Shown: positions 20,248 to 29,128, counted from the first letter of the stretch. The stretch: 64,000 bases of DNA from Pseudomonas batumici (GCF_000820515.1 NZ_JXDG01000031.1:1-64000), one strand, 5' to 3'. Notes: generated by a model not told the origin, from the sequence alone. Translations and numbers: made by a program.

Positions 20248-21959
20248 CCGCTGACCACCTCGGCGCTGTTCGCCCAGGGTGCCACCAGTCGCCGAGGTGT
20301 CCCGCAGACAGGGTGCTTGAGCACAAAGTGCCGGCACTTTTCAGAAAAGCGGTTGCGGTCCTGGACCATGTCCAGTTGCATCTGGGCCAGTTCTTCGTCG
20401 CGGCAGCGCTCCATGTCCGCCACATCCCGGGTGCGTCGGCGCTCACGTATCGCCGCATGCAGCGGGTCGTGGGCCACGCGCTGCGCCTGGGCCATCAACC
20501 AGGCGCCAAAGGCCTGCGGGCAACGCGGACCGACATCCTGGACCAACCCCATCTCCCGCGCCTCGACGACGCTGATCGGCAGGCATTCCTCGCTGAGCTG
20601 CAGCGCGCGCTCGTAGCCGACCGCACGGGGCAGGCTGTAGGTCCAGTATTCGGAGCCATAGAGGCCCATGCTCTTGTAGTGCGGGTTGAGCACCACCCCG
20701 CTGCGGGCGAACACCCCGTCGGCCGCCAACGCCAGCATCACCCCACCGGCACCGGCGCTGCCGGTCAGGCCACTGACCACCAGCTGGCGGGCGGTCAACA
20801 GCTCGCGGCAAACGTCGTTGATCGCGCGGATATTGGCCCAGGCCTCAAGCCCGGGCACCTTCGCCGCCTGGATCACGTTGAGGTGCACGCCATTGGAAAA
20901 ACTGCCACGCCCGCCCCGAAACAACAGCACCTCGGTGTCCTGCGCCTTGGCCCAGCGCAGCGCGCTGACCAGGCGTCGGCATTGCTCGGTGCTCATGGCG
21001 CCGTTGTAGAACTCGAACGTCAGCTCGCCCACGCCGCCCAACTCGCGATAACGGATCGGTTGGTAGAGCTCCTTGCAATACGGCTGACTGGCGACGGACC
21101 AGTTCAAGGTCGGCACCTTGTCGAGTCGACCGGCCAGCACATGGCGCGCCGGACGCTTGAAGGTCTCCTCCCCCGGCCGGGGTTTGCAACGCAACGAGCC
21201 GATCCACAGGCTGCGGTCTCCCGTCGCCACCAGCACCGCATCGTCATGCACCGCCAGCAGTTGGCCCGGCGTTCCACGGCGATTGTCGAGATGGGCGTCA
21301 TAGAGGTAGTACGGTTCGCCCAGCAGTTCGGCCAGCACACCGGGCTGGCCGTCGGCGGCGTCGATACGTCGCTGGATCAGCTCGGCGTCGTCCTCCCAGC
21401 TGAAGCTGCGGTCACTCTGTTTCATGTTCGGTTGCAGGCGGCCCCGGACCTGCGGCAACGAGTAATCCAGGGGCTGGGGCACAAAGTCGCTGCCGAACCG
21501 GGCGACCACTTCGTGGATACAGGCCATGGCCGCATCGGCCACCGGACCGTTGTAGAGCTCGGACTTGCGAATGCTCGTCGGCATCTCGAATTCGTGGCTG
21601 GCCCAGATCGCCCCGCTGTCCATTTCCTCGGCGGCCTGCAAGGCGGTCACGCCCCAGACCGGCACCTGCCGGGTGATCGCCCAGTCCAGCGCACTGGCCC
21701 CGCGATCTCCGACAATCCCCGGATGAATGATCACCACCGGACGCCGGGTGTCCTGCCACAACCGGGCCGGCACGCGGTCCTTGAGGAACGGGCAGATCAC
21801 CAGGGCCGCCGGGCTGTCCTCGATCTGCTGGCAGACCGCCTCGGCATCGCTGAACAGCACCACGCTCGGCACGTGCCCCGCTTCGCGCAGCTCCAACCAG
21901 GCGCGCTGGGTCAAGCCGTTGAACGCCGATGCCAGCAGAATGATTTTCAATGACCGCAT
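20244..21959 (-). CDS. hoxX: HoxX-like formyltransferase/crotonase fusion
   Basis: A 571-residue cytoplasmic fusion. Residues 1 to about 260 are a formyl-THF-dependent formyltransferase-like domain, with HPGIVGDRG at residues 79-87 and the GVTALQAAEEMDSGAIW block. Residues about 285-520 are an enoyl-CoA hydratase/isomerase (crotonase) domain with GGRGSFSNGVHLNVI, SGLTGSAGAGGVMLALAADG and LNPHYKSMGLYGSEYW. This order is that of HoxX, which uses formyl-THF to form formyl-CoA and then CO for [NiFe]-hydrogenase active-site assembly under oxygen. Start 21959 has AAGGAGG 8 bases upstream. No hydrogenase or hyp gene is in the window, so the role here is uncertain. It is convergent with the iron importer. 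Confidence 0.88.
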   Translation of the reverse strand: MRSLKIILLASAFNGLTQRAWLELREAGHVPSVVLFSDAEAVCQQIEDSPAALVICPFLKDRVPARLWQDTRRPVVIIHPGIVGDRGASALDWAITRQVPVWGVTALQAAEEMDSGAIWASHEFEMPTSIRKSELYNGPVADAAMACIHEVVARFGSDFVPQPLDYSLPQVRGRLQPNMKQSDRSFSWEDDAELIQRRIDAADGQPGVLAELLGEPYYLYDAHLDNRRGTPGQLLAVHDDAVLVATGDRSLWIGSLRCKPRPGEETFKRPARHVLAGRLDKVPTLNWSVASQPYCKELYQPIRYRELGGVGELTFEFYNGAMSTEQCRRLVSALRWAKAQDTEVLLFRGGRGSFSNGVHLNVIQAAKVPGLEAWANIRAINDVCRELLTARQLVVSGLTGSAGAGGVMLALAADGVFARSGVVLNPHYKSMGLYGSEYWTYSLPRAVGYERALQLSEECLPISVVEAREMGLVQDVGPRCPQAFGAWLMAQAQRVAHDPLHAAIRERRRTRDVADMERCRDEELAQMQLDMVQDRNRFSEKCRHFVLKHPVCGTPRRLVAPWANSAEVVSG

Positions 21960-22182
21960 GACTGAACTCCTCCTTGAGCAATGCGCCGGGCCCCTGCTGC
22001 AATGAGCAATCCATGGCCCGACCGGAAGGCGTACAATAGAGTGCCGTGACATCGATACCTTGATCGAAGTCAACGGACAACCGCACGGCAGGAGCATTAG
22101 CGGCCCGCCCGTTTCTCGACTAGGATTCCTTGCTTATGGAATTACCCGTGTGTTCAGCGGGCCCTTCGACAAGGAGAGAGAA

Positions 22183-22377
22183 ATGACCCCAGTTCGTATT
22201 GCCGAGCGTACCTATCGCAGTTGGTCCAGCCCCATCCTGCTGGAACTCAAGGAACGGGAACATCAGTTGGACCCGTCCTCCCGCATGGCACTGAGCAATG
22301 TGCTGCAAGAACGCCAACTGCTCGACAGCGGCAGACCCTCAGCCCTGATGCAAGCGCTCAGGCCAGGCGTCGAGTGA
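22183..22377 (+). CDS. small conserved-looking hypothetical protein
   Basis: A 64-residue polar protein, without Cys, signal peptide or membrane segment, preceded by a strong AAGGAGAGAG site 3-9 bases before ATG 22183. An RTYRSWSSPILLELKEREHQ helix-rich stretch and SSRMALSNVLQERQLLD are its main features. It is divergent from hoxX, with about 220 bases between the two starts, and overlaps the convergent HAD gene by 39 bases at the 3' ends. I do not recognise the family. Confidence 0.6.
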   Translation: MTPVRIAERTYRSWSSPILLELKEREHQLDPSSRMALSNVLQERQLLDSGRPSALMQALRPGVE

Positions 22378-23007
22378 AGGCAAGGCGCCCAGTCCGCGCA
22401 GCCAGCCGTGCTCGGCAAATGCCAGCATCTCCTGGTCGCCGCGACTGTCGCCATAGGCAAAGCGCACACGCCCACCCGCATCGCCCAGCCATTGCTGCAA
22501 CTGCCGGACCTTTTCCGGCCCCCAGCAGTTGGGCGAAGCCAGGCGCCCGGAAAAACGCCCGTCGCGAAACTCCAGTTGCGTGGCCAGTACCGCCTCGAAA
22601 CCGGCGGCCCGGGCCCAGTGCCCGAGGTAGAGCGTGGGTGAGGCACTGACCAGCACCAGGCGGTGCCCCCGGCGCTTGTGCTCCTCGATGCGCTCGATCA
22701 TTTCCGGACGGACCAGCATCGGCAGCCGTTCGTTGGCGTAGCGCGCCGCCGCCTCTTCAAGCTCGACCTGGGTCCTGCCGCGCAGGGTGATCGCCAGGAA
22801 GCGCGCCTTGGCCTCGGCCCGACTGCACAGGCCGGTGAACATGCCGACCAGCCATGGCAAGACCAGCAGGGTTGCGATCAGGAAGCATCGGTTGCCGACC
22901 TGGTAGCGCACGAAATCCCGCAGGCTGTCGGTGGTGGTGATGGTCCCGTCGAAGTCGAAAGCCACGCAGGTTTCATCCTCCCGCGCGGCACTGTTTGAAA
23001 TCGTCAT
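22339..23007 (-). CDS. HAD-IB family phosphatase
   Basis: A 222-residue protein with HAD motif I FDFDGTIT (nucleophile and acid Asp), motif II LVSAS, motif III lysine in WGPEKVRQ and motif IV YGDSRGDQEML. A hydrophobic cap segment (FLIATLLVLPWLVGMFTGL) suggests membrane association. This is the SerB-like PSPase/phosphatidylglycerophosphatase-type HAD-IB group. The substrate is unknown. It overlaps the small plus-strand gene at their 3' ends. Confidence 0.88.
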   Translation of the reverse strand: MTISNSAAREDETCVAFDFDGTITTTDSLRDFVRYQVGNRCFLIATLLVLPWLVGMFTGLCSRAEAKARFLAITLRGRTQVELEEAAARYANERLPMLVRPEMIERIEEHKRRGHRLVLVSASPTLYLGHWARAAGFEAVLATQLEFRDGRFSGRLASPNCWGPEKVRQLQQWLGDAGGRVRFAYGDSRGDQEMLAFAEHGWLRGLGALPSLDAWPERLHQG

Positions 23008-23096
23008 CGCTGTTTCACGCCCATGAACCGAATGGGCCTAGTGTCTCACTCCTTCGAGACAATTGCCTGAACGGCCGGTGTCGCGCGTGCCCTCTG

Positions 23097-23150
23097 ATCG
23101 CGAGCAAGCTCGCTCCTACACCTTTCTCTAGGAGCGAGCCTGCTCGCGAT
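23097..23150. repeat. REP pair in inverted orientation
   Basis: Two 22-base units, ATCGCGAGCAAGCTCGCTCC-type at 23097-23118 and its near-perfect reverse complement at 23129-23150, around a 10-base spacer. This is the REPIN-like arrangement common in Pseudomonas. It lies between the HAD gene promoter side and the VOC gene end. Confidence 0.88.
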
Positions 23151-23168
23151 CGATATCAGGCCGGGCGC

Positions 23169-23591
23169 TTACCTCTTGGCCTCGCAATTGACCATCCAGC
23201 CCACGCCAAAACGGTCTTCAAACATTCCAAAACTCTCTGCCCAGAACGTCTTGGCCAGTGGCATATGGACATTACCGCCGGCGCTCAAGCCCTTGAACAG
23301 GCGCTCGGCCTCGGCGACGCTGTCGACATTGAGCGATATCGAAACGCCCTGGATCTTGCTGAACGGCTGGTGGGGCGGACAATCGGACGCCATCACGCTG
23401 AAGTCGCCCACCGTCAGGCAGGTGTGCAGGATCTTGTCCTTGTACGTTGCATCCTTGGGCACACAGGCCTCCTCCGGCGCATCGGCAAACGTCAGGGAAA
23501 ACAGCTCGCCACCGAGGACCTGTTTATACAGGGCAAAGGCTTCCCTGCAGTTACCGTTGAAGGTCAGGTAAGGAATGATTTTCATGCTCAT
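23169..23591 (-). CDS. VOC-family (PhnB-like) protein
   Basis: A 140-residue single vicinal-oxygen-chelate domain protein. It begins IIPYLTFNGNCREAFALYKQ and contains DKILHTCLTVGDFSVMASD and a C-terminal FGVGWMVN strand, the layout of PhnB/3-demethylubiquinone methyltransferase-like VOC proteins. ATG 23591 has AGGAG upstream. It follows the YciI-family gene by 26 bases, a pair often found together in Pseudomonas. The enzymatic role is unknown. Confidence 0.9.
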   Translation of the reverse strand: MSMKIIPYLTFNGNCREAFALYKQVLGGELFSLTFADAPEEACVPKDATYKDKILHTCLTVGDFSVMASDCPPHQPFSKIQGVSISLNVDSVAEAERLFKGLSAGGNVHMPLAKTFWAESFGMFEDRFGVGWMVNCEAKR

Positions 23592-23617
23592 GATAAAACT
23601 CCTGTTCTGTCGGGGTT

Positions 23618-24043
23618 TCAGGATTGACCGGACATCTGCGCGCGCAGGCGTTCTTCCTGCTCTTGCAACTCGGGGGTAAAACACTCGCCGAAGTCCTCGG
23701 GCTCGAAGACCTGGCGGATTTCGATTTCGGAGTCACTGACCATCGGGTTCGGGCACCGCTTGACCCAATCGATGGCCTCTTGCAGTGATTGCACCTTGAA
23801 GATCCAGAAACCGGCGATCAGTTCCTTGGTCTCCATGAACGGCCCGTCGACCACGGTCCGCTGCTTGCCGCTGAACTGCACGCGAGCGCCTTTGACACTG
23901 GGGTGCAGTCCCTCCCCGGCAAGGATCACACCGGCCTTGGCCAGTTCTTCATTGTAGGCGCCCATGGCGGCCAGCAATTCCTGGCTGGGCATTTGGCCGG
24001 CTTCCGATTCCGGGGTGGCTTTGACGATCACCATGAATCGCAT
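23618..24043 (-). CDS. YciI/DGPF-domain protein
   Basis: A 141-residue protein with a ferredoxin-like YciI domain: MRFMVIVKATPESEAG, then VVDGPFMETKELIAGFWIF carrying the DGPF motif. The tail is acidic. ATG 24043 is preceded by CAGGAGAT. It is the first gene of a two-gene unit with the VOC protein and is divergent from the DUF899 gene. Such proteins occur near ECF sigma factors in other bacteria; none is seen here. Confidence 0.9.
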   Translation of the reverse strand: MRFMVIVKATPESEAGQMPSQELLAAMGAYNEELAKAGVILAGEGLHPSVKGARVQFSGKQRTVVDGPFMETKELIAGFWIFKVQSLQEAIDWVKRCPNPMVSDSEIEIRQVFEPEDFGECFTPELQEQEERLRAQMSGQS

Positions 24044-24095
24044 AGTCGTATCTCCTGATGGTAGGGGGGTAGACAAGCCAATTGGCGGCTCTGTC

Positions 24096-24220
24096 GACTA
24101 ATCGAATGAGCGACCGCGAAATCGACAATCCACGCAATCTTTTTTTCCTCAGCGCCGTTGATCCGTTTCCGGACGCCGGGGAGATCGACGGTCGATATCG
24201 CCGTTGCTCATTCGACTAAG
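24096..24220. promoter_or_regulatory. shared inverted motif between divergent genes
   Basis: TCGAATGAGC at 24102-24111 recurs inverted as GCTCATTCGA at 24206-24215; extended by neighbours the units read GACTAATCGAATGAGC and CTTAGTCGAATGAGC. Each unit faces one of the two divergent genes (yciI-type and DUF899), so they are candidate promoter elements or operators read by one common regulator. Confidence 0.45.
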
Positions 24221-24287
24221 CATAGAAGTATACCTTTCGCGCCCCGGCAAACCCGCCCGGCGGCCCCCGACCCGAGGAGTCATCGAC

Positions 24288-25043
24288 ATGAACGCACACA
24301 ATGTTGAACAGCATCCCGTGGTATCGCGCGAGCAGTGGCTGGCCGCGCGCCGGCAACACCTGATCCACGAAAAGGCCTTCACCCGTCAACGCGACCAGCT
24401 CAGCGCCGAGCGGCGCGCCCTGCCCTGGGTCAAGATCGACAAGGACTACCGCTTCGAAGGGCCTCACGGGCACAAGCACCTGGCCGACCTGTTCGGTCAC
24501 AACAGCCAGCTGATCGTCTATCACTTCATGTTCGGCGACGGCTGGAAGGAAGGCTGCCACGGCTGCTCCTTCCTCGCCGACCACTTCGACGGCGCGAACC
24601 TGCACCTGGCGCACCACGATGTGTCGTTCGTCGCGATCTCCCACGCGCCCTGGCCGCAGTTCCAGGCGTTCAAGCAGCGCATGGGCTGGCATTTCCCCTG
24701 GTTGTCGTCGGCCGGCAGCGACTTCAACGAGGACTTCCATGTCAGCGCTTCGCCCGAGGAGCGGGCGGCGGGCAAGGCCGAGTACAACTACCAGCTCCTC
24801 GATCACGCCGAAGACGAGCTGCCGGGGCTCAGCGTGTTCTATCGCGACCCCGAGGGCACCCTCTTCCACACGTACTCCACCTATGCCCGGGGCCTGGACA
24901 TGCTGGTGGGCACCTATAACTTCCTCGACCTGATGCCCAAGGGCCGTAACGAAAGCGGGACCATGGATTGGGTCAAACACCATGATCGTTATGAAGCGGT
25001 ACCCGCCGACAGCTGCTGCGGATCCCACTCCGACAAGGCCTAG
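24288..25043 (+). CDS. DUF899 thioredoxin-like protein
   Basis: A 251-residue protein of the DUF899 family: LPWVKIDKDYRFEGPHG at the start of a thioredoxin-like fold, then WKEGCHGCSFLADHFDGA with a CxxC pair and a LSVFYRDPEGTLFHTYSTYARG segment. The tail ends in a CCGSH cluster. ATG 24288 follows CGAGGAG about 9 bases upstream. Family function is unclear; dithiol chemistry is suggested by the CxxC. It is divergent from the YciI/VOC pair and probably co-regulated. Confidence 0.9.
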   Translation: MNAHNVEQHPVVSREQWLAARRQHLIHEKAFTRQRDQLSAERRALPWVKIDKDYRFEGPHGHKHLADLFGHNSQLIVYHFMFGDGWKEGCHGCSFLADHFDGANLHLAHHDVSFVAISHAPWPQFQAFKQRMGWHFPWLSSAGSDFNEDFHVSASPEERAAGKAEYNYQLLDHAEDELPGLSVFYRDPEGTLFHTYSTYARGLDMLVGTYNFLDLMPKGRNESGTMDWVKHHDRYEAVPADSCCGSHSDKA

Positions 25044-25058
25044 ATCCCCCCTCCGCTG

Positions 25059-25140
25059 TAGGAGCGAGCTTGCTCGCGATGGACGTCAACGCTAACGTGT
25101 GAAACCTGATGCCACACCCTCGCGAACAAGCGCTCCTGCA
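25059..25140. repeat. REP pair, second unit degenerate
   Basis: A TAGGAGCGAGCTTGCTCGCG unit at 25059-25080 and an inverted degenerate unit (CTCGCGAACAAGCGCTCCTG) at 25119-25140, after the DUF899 stop codon. Confidence 0.8.
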
Positions 25141-25227
25141 AAGGAGCGCGCGAGGCTATGCCGCGCCTGCGCAAAGCACTAACATCGAAATGCCATCACT
25201 TATCACCCCGCCCACCAGAGAGGAAAC

Positions 25228-26472
25228 ATGGAGTCTCCTGCTGTCCCGCTCAGCCAACGTTCAGACTATGCCCTCGCCCTTTCCGGCGGCGGCGTCCGAG
25301 CCATGGTGTTTCACCTCGGCGTGCTCAAATACCTCGCCGAACAACAGGCCCTGGAACGGGTCGCGCAAATTTCCACGGTGTCCGGCGGCAGCCTGCTGGT
25401 GGGCCTGATGCTGCACGAGAACCACGGGCAATGGCCCGACTCCGCCACCTTCCTGCAAGGTGTCTACCCCGCCCTGCGGGACAAGCTGTGCTCACGCAGC
25501 CTGCTCTGGAGTGCCTTGCGCCAGTTGCGCAACCCGCTGAATTTCCGCTTCCTGCTGTCCCGGGCCAACCTGCTGGCCCTGGCGCTGCAAAACGAATGGG
25601 GCGTGACCGCCCTGCTGCCGCAGCTCCCTGCCAGACCCGACTGGTCGATCAACGGCACCACGGCGGAAAACGGCAAGCGCTTTCGCTTCAAGCGCAACAA
25701 CATGGGCGACTACTCCATCGGTTACGCCGCCACCAGCGGTTTCCCCCTGGCCCAGGCCCTGGCGGTTTCGGCGGCGTTCCCCGGCGGCATCGGCCCGCTG
25801 TCGCTCAAGACCCGCCGGTTCAAGTGGCTGCAACGCCAGTGGGAGGCGCCGCTGAACAGCGCCGTCGAGGTGCGCCTGCCCTTCAGCAAGCTGCGGCTCT
25901 ACGACGGTGGCGTCTACGACAACCTCGGCCTGGAGCCCTTGTTCGACGCGGCGACGGGACAGACCAAGCGCTACGACTACCCGATCATCGTCTCGGATGC
26001 CGGCGCGCCCCTGAAACCGGGGTTCGACGCTGGGGTGCTGAGCCCCTGGCGCCTCAAGCGCCTGGCCGACATCATGTCCGACCAGACCCGGGCGCTGCGC
26101 GGCCGGACCTTTGTCGAATACCTGAAGAAAGCGCCGGGGCGTGGCGCTTACCTGGGCATCGCCAGTTCCCTGATCGAACCGCTCGAAGGCAGCGACGCCG
26201 CCTTTGCCGCGGGTTTCCCCACGACCCTGAATCGCCTGAAGCCCGAGGTGTTCGACCGGATCGCCCGGCACGGTCATGCGGTGGCACAAGCGACCGACCG
26301 GCAATATCCACTGCTGCCCGTTGCGCGAAAATCCCCGAGCCCCTCGCGACGACGTGAACCCGCGACAGCCCACGACAGTCAGGGCAGCACCAGCACGCCC
26401 AAGCTGGCACTGACCACCAGGGCGGTGCCGGCAAACTGCATCGGGATCATCGGCTGGGACAGCACCAGATAG
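25228..26472 (+). CDS. patatin-like phospholipase
   Basis: A 414-residue serine acyl hydrolase. SGGGVRAMVFHLGVLKYL (residues 19-36) is the oxyanion-hole loop. STVSGGS (residues 49-55) holds the likely nucleophile S52, and YDGGVYDNLGLEP holds the Asp-Gly-Gly of the catalytic dyad. ATG 25228 has AGAGAGG upstream. The last 30 or so residues run over the convergent DMT gene (26379-26472) and look like low-complexity read-through, so the natural end may have been lost. Substrate is probably a membrane lipid (family knowledge). Confidence 0.9.
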   Translation: MESPAVPLSQRSDYALALSGGGVRAMVFHLGVLKYLAEQQALERVAQISTVSGGSLLVGLMLHENHGQWPDSATFLQGVYPALRDKLCSRSLLWSALRQLRNPLNFRFLLSRANLLALALQNEWGVTALLPQLPARPDWSINGTTAENGKRFRFKRNNMGDYSIGYAATSGFPLAQALAVSAAFPGGIGPLSLKTRRFKWLQRQWEAPLNSAVEVRLPFSKLRLYDGGVYDNLGLEPLFDAATGQTKRYDYPIIVSDAGAPLKPGFDAGVLSPWRLKRLADIMSDQTRALRGRTFVEYLKKAPGRGAYLGIASSLIEPLEGSDAAFAAGFPTTLNRLKPEVFDRIARHGHAVAQATDRQYPLLPVARKSPSPSRRREPATAHDSQGSTSTPKLALTTRAVPANCIGIIGWDSTR

Positions 26473-27260
26473 CCGGCCAGGGCGCCCACCGCCGGTTCGG
26501 CGCTCATCAGGATGCCGAACGAAGCGGCCGGCATCCGCCGCAGGGCCACCATCTCCAGGCCATAGGGCAGCAGCGGCACGAACAGCGCCAACCCCGCGCA
26601 ACTGGCGACCTGCAACAACGGCAGGTGGCCGCCGCTCTGCCAAAGCCCCAGGGGCGTGACAATCAGGGCCGCAGCCAACAACGATACCGACAGCCCTTCA
26701 AAGCCCTGGAACAGCCGACCGACCTTTTTCATCAGCAGGATGTAAGCCGCCCACCCCGCCGCCGCACCGAACGCCAGCAGCACACCCAGCGGCTCGCCGA
26801 TCCAGCCGCCCTCACCGCGGGCCAACAACAGCACCCCGGTCACGGCCAGCAGTGGCCAGATCAACGCCCGCCATTGGCGTACGCCAAGGCTGGCCACCAG
26901 CAACGGTCCGAGAAACTCGATGGCGATCACCAATCCCAGGGGAAGACGCTGGATCGCCGCGAAGAAACAGGTGGTCATCAGCGCCATCGCCAGGCCGAGA
27001 CTGGCGGCGGCCAGCCAGCGCGACAGCGAATACCGGTGCAGGCGCGGCCGCACCAGCAGCGCGAGAATCGCCGCCGCCCAGCACAAACGCAGCCAGGTGG
27101 TGCTGAACGTGCCGTAGGTGTCCATGGTCGGCGTCGACAACGCCGCGCCGAACTGGACAAAGACCATGGACAGCACGCAGAGCAGCGCCGCCCACCATAG
27201 CGTGCTGCGCTGTGTCCCGCGGGTGACAGGCTGCGGTAGGACGGTGGCGTTTTCCTGCAT
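26379..27260 (-). CDS. DMT-family EamA transporter (RhtA-like)
   Basis: A 293-residue membrane protein with ten helices and two EamA repeats; MVFVQFGAALSTPTMDTYG and IAIEFLGPLLVASLG resemble RhtA-type threonine/homoserine exporters. ATG 27260 follows CAGGAGA. It is divergent from a LysR gene at 27355 with a 94-base spacer, a common regulator-exporter pairing. Its 3' end overlaps the patatin gene by 94 bases. Confidence 0.9.
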   Translation of the reverse strand: MQENATVLPQPVTRGTQRSTLWWAALLCVLSMVFVQFGAALSTPTMDTYGTFSTTWLRLCWAAAILALLVRPRLHRYSLSRWLAAASLGLAMALMTTCFFAAIQRLPLGLVIAIEFLGPLLVASLGVRQWRALIWPLLAVTGVLLLARGEGGWIGEPLGVLLAFGAAAGWAAYILLMKKVGRLFQGFEGLSVSLLAAALIVTPLGLWQSGGHLPLLQVASCAGLALFVPLLPYGLEMVALRRMPAASFGILMSAEPAVGALAGYLVLSQPMIPMQFAGTALVVSASLGVLVLP

Positions 27261-27354
27261 GGCGAAGTCTCCTGTGAATGTCGGGCCATCCTAGCCAGTC
27301 AGGCAGACTTCAAATAAGCTGATATTTCTTATCCGGACTTCACGAATATTGATA

Positions 27355-28278
27355 ATGCGCGATCTCGACAGCAGTCTGTTGCGAACCTTCGTCACCGTCG
27401 CCGAAACCGGTGCGGTGGGGGCCGCCGCCCAGCGCCTGGCGCGGACCCAGGCCGCGGTCAGCATGCAGTTGCGGCGGCTGGAAGAAGACCTCGAGCGGCG
27501 CCTGTTCGACCGCTCGCCACGGGGCTTGCGCCTGACCGAAGCCGGCCACCTGCTGCTGCCTTACGCCCACAGCATCCTCGGGGCCGGCGCCGATGCCCGG
27601 CGAGCGTTGTCCGTCAGCCAGATCGCCGGCGTCGTGCGCCTGGGGTTGCTCGAGGACATCGCCGTGGGCAGCCTGCCCCGGGCGCTACGGCGCTTTTCAG
27701 CGGCCTATCCGCACATTTCCCTGGAAATCGTCATCGACAGCAGCGCGGCGATGTCCGCCAGGCTGGCGGACGGCACCCTGGATGTGATCGTCGGCGACGC
27801 CTCGGCGATCAGTGCCCAGCCCCAGGCGAGCTGGACCCAGTCGCTGTTCTGGGTCGGCGCCCGGGGCCTGAGCCTGCCCAGCGATCTGCGTGCGCAGAGC
27901 CTGCCCCTGGTGACGTTCGGTGGACCCTGCCTGTGGCATGGCCAGGTGGTGGGCATTCTCAAACGGGCGAACATCCCCTGGCGCGTCGTCTGCAGCAGCA
28001 CCAGCCTGCCGGCGGTGCAGTCGGCGGTCGAGGCCGGATTGGGCATCACGGTGTTGATGGAAGGCAATATCCGCAACGAAAGCATGCGGGTGCTGGGGCC
28101 GAGCGATGGCCTGCCACCGCCGCCCGTCGTGGATTTCGCCCTCTATGTCCGCCCGGTCCCCAAGTCTCAGACCGCCGCGGTCCAGGCGCTGCAGAGCTTC
28201 CTCACGGATGAGCTGAATATCATCATGCCGCGCCCCCTCACTTCGGAAACGGCAGGCGCCCTTGCAGAAAGTCAATGA
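27355..28278 (+). CDS. LysR-family transcriptional regulator
   Basis: A 307-residue protein with winged HTH (GAVGAAAQRLARTQAAVSMQLRRLE) and effector domain. ATG 27355 begins RDLDSSLLRTF, the normal LysR start. It is divergent from the EamA transporter, its probable target. The 3' end overlaps the next LysR gene by 41 bases in convergent orientation. Confidence 0.9.
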   Translation: MRDLDSSLLRTFVTVAETGAVGAAAQRLARTQAAVSMQLRRLEEDLERRLFDRSPRGLRLTEAGHLLLPYAHSILGAGADARRALSVSQIAGVVRLGLLEDIAVGSLPRALRRFSAAYPHISLEIVIDSSAAMSARLADGTLDVIVGDASAISAQPQASWTQSLFWVGARGLSLPSDLRAQSLPLVTFGGPCLWHGQVVGILKRANIPWRVVCSSTSLPAVQSAVEAGLGITVLMEGNIRNESMRVLGPSDGLPPPPVVDFALYVRPVPKSQTAAVQALQSFLTDELNIIMPRPLTSETAGALAESQ

Positions 28279-29128
28279 ACGCCCGCAGCTTGGGCACCAC
28301 GTGCCGACCTGACGGCCACAGCAGATTGAACTGGCCGGTTTCCCGGGCGAAGCTGTCCAGCACCGTGACCAGCTCACCGCTTTCCAGCTCCCGCGCGATC
28401 AGGAAATCCGCCACGTAGATCAGTCCCAGGCCCTCAAGCGCAAAAGCACTGCGGCCCTCCAGGGAGTTGCAGATCATCGAACAGGGCAAGTCCGCCTCGT
28501 TGCCCTCTCCAGCCCCCGACAGCATCCAGCCCTGCAGCTTGCCGGTCAGCGGGTAACGAAAATGGATGCAGGCATGTGCCAACAGATCCGCCGGGGTCAG
28601 TGGCACCCCGCGTCGGGCGAAATAGGCCGGTGAGCCGGCGACCAGCATCCGGAAGCCCCCCAGCGGCCTGGCACTGAGCCCGGAGTCCTTGGGTTCCCCG
28701 GCCCGGATCACCGCGTCGAAGCCCTCCTCGATCACGTCCACCACCCGGTCGGTAAACTCCAGGTCGAGCTGGATATCCGGATAACGGCGCTGGAATTCGG
28801 CCAGCACCGGCAGGAACGGCTTGCCGATCAGCGGCAGGCTGATACGCAGGCGCCCCTGGGGCATCGACGACAATTGCGACAGCTCCGCGTTGGCCATTTC
28901 CAGCTCATCGAGCACCCGCTTGCAGCGCTCCAAATAGAGCATCCCCCCGCCCGTCAGCGCGATGCTGCGGGTGCTGCGATGAAACAGCCGAACCCCCAGC
29001 TTCTCTTCCAGCCGCGCCATGCTCTTGCTGACCGCCGAGGCCGAAATCCCCAGAACGCGTCCGGCTGCCACGAAACTGCGGGCCTCCGCGGCCTGCACAA
29101 ACACACCGATTGCACTCAGACTGTCCAT
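28238..29128 (-). CDS. LysR-family transcriptional regulator
   Basis: A 296-residue protein with HTH RSFVAAGRVLGISASAVSKSMARLE and a CrgA/DmlR-like effector domain. ATG 29128 is chosen because the family normally starts about this far from the HTH; a 10-codon extension exists. It is divergent from the MdaB-like reductase at 29241, the usual partner of this LysR subgroup. Confidence 0.92.
   Translation of the reverse strand: MDSLSAIGVFVQAAEARSFVAAGRVLGISASAVSKSMARLEEKLGVRLFHRSTRSIALTGGGMLYLERCKRVLDELEMANAELSQLSSMPQGRLRISLPLIGKPFLPVLAEFQRRYPDIQLDLEFTDRVVDVIEEGFDAVIRAGEPKDSGLSARPLGGFRMLVAGSPAYFARRGVPLTPADLLAHACIHFRYPLTGKLQGWMLSGAGEGNEADLPCSMICNSLEGRSAFALEGLGLIYVADFLIARELESGELVTVLDSFARETGQFNLLWPSGRHVVPKLRAFIDFLQGRLPFPK

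Noticed and set aside
23097..25140. REP units as a CRISPR array
   Set aside because: Units are palindromic, irregularly spaced and occur singly or in pairs, with no uniform spacers and no cas genes.
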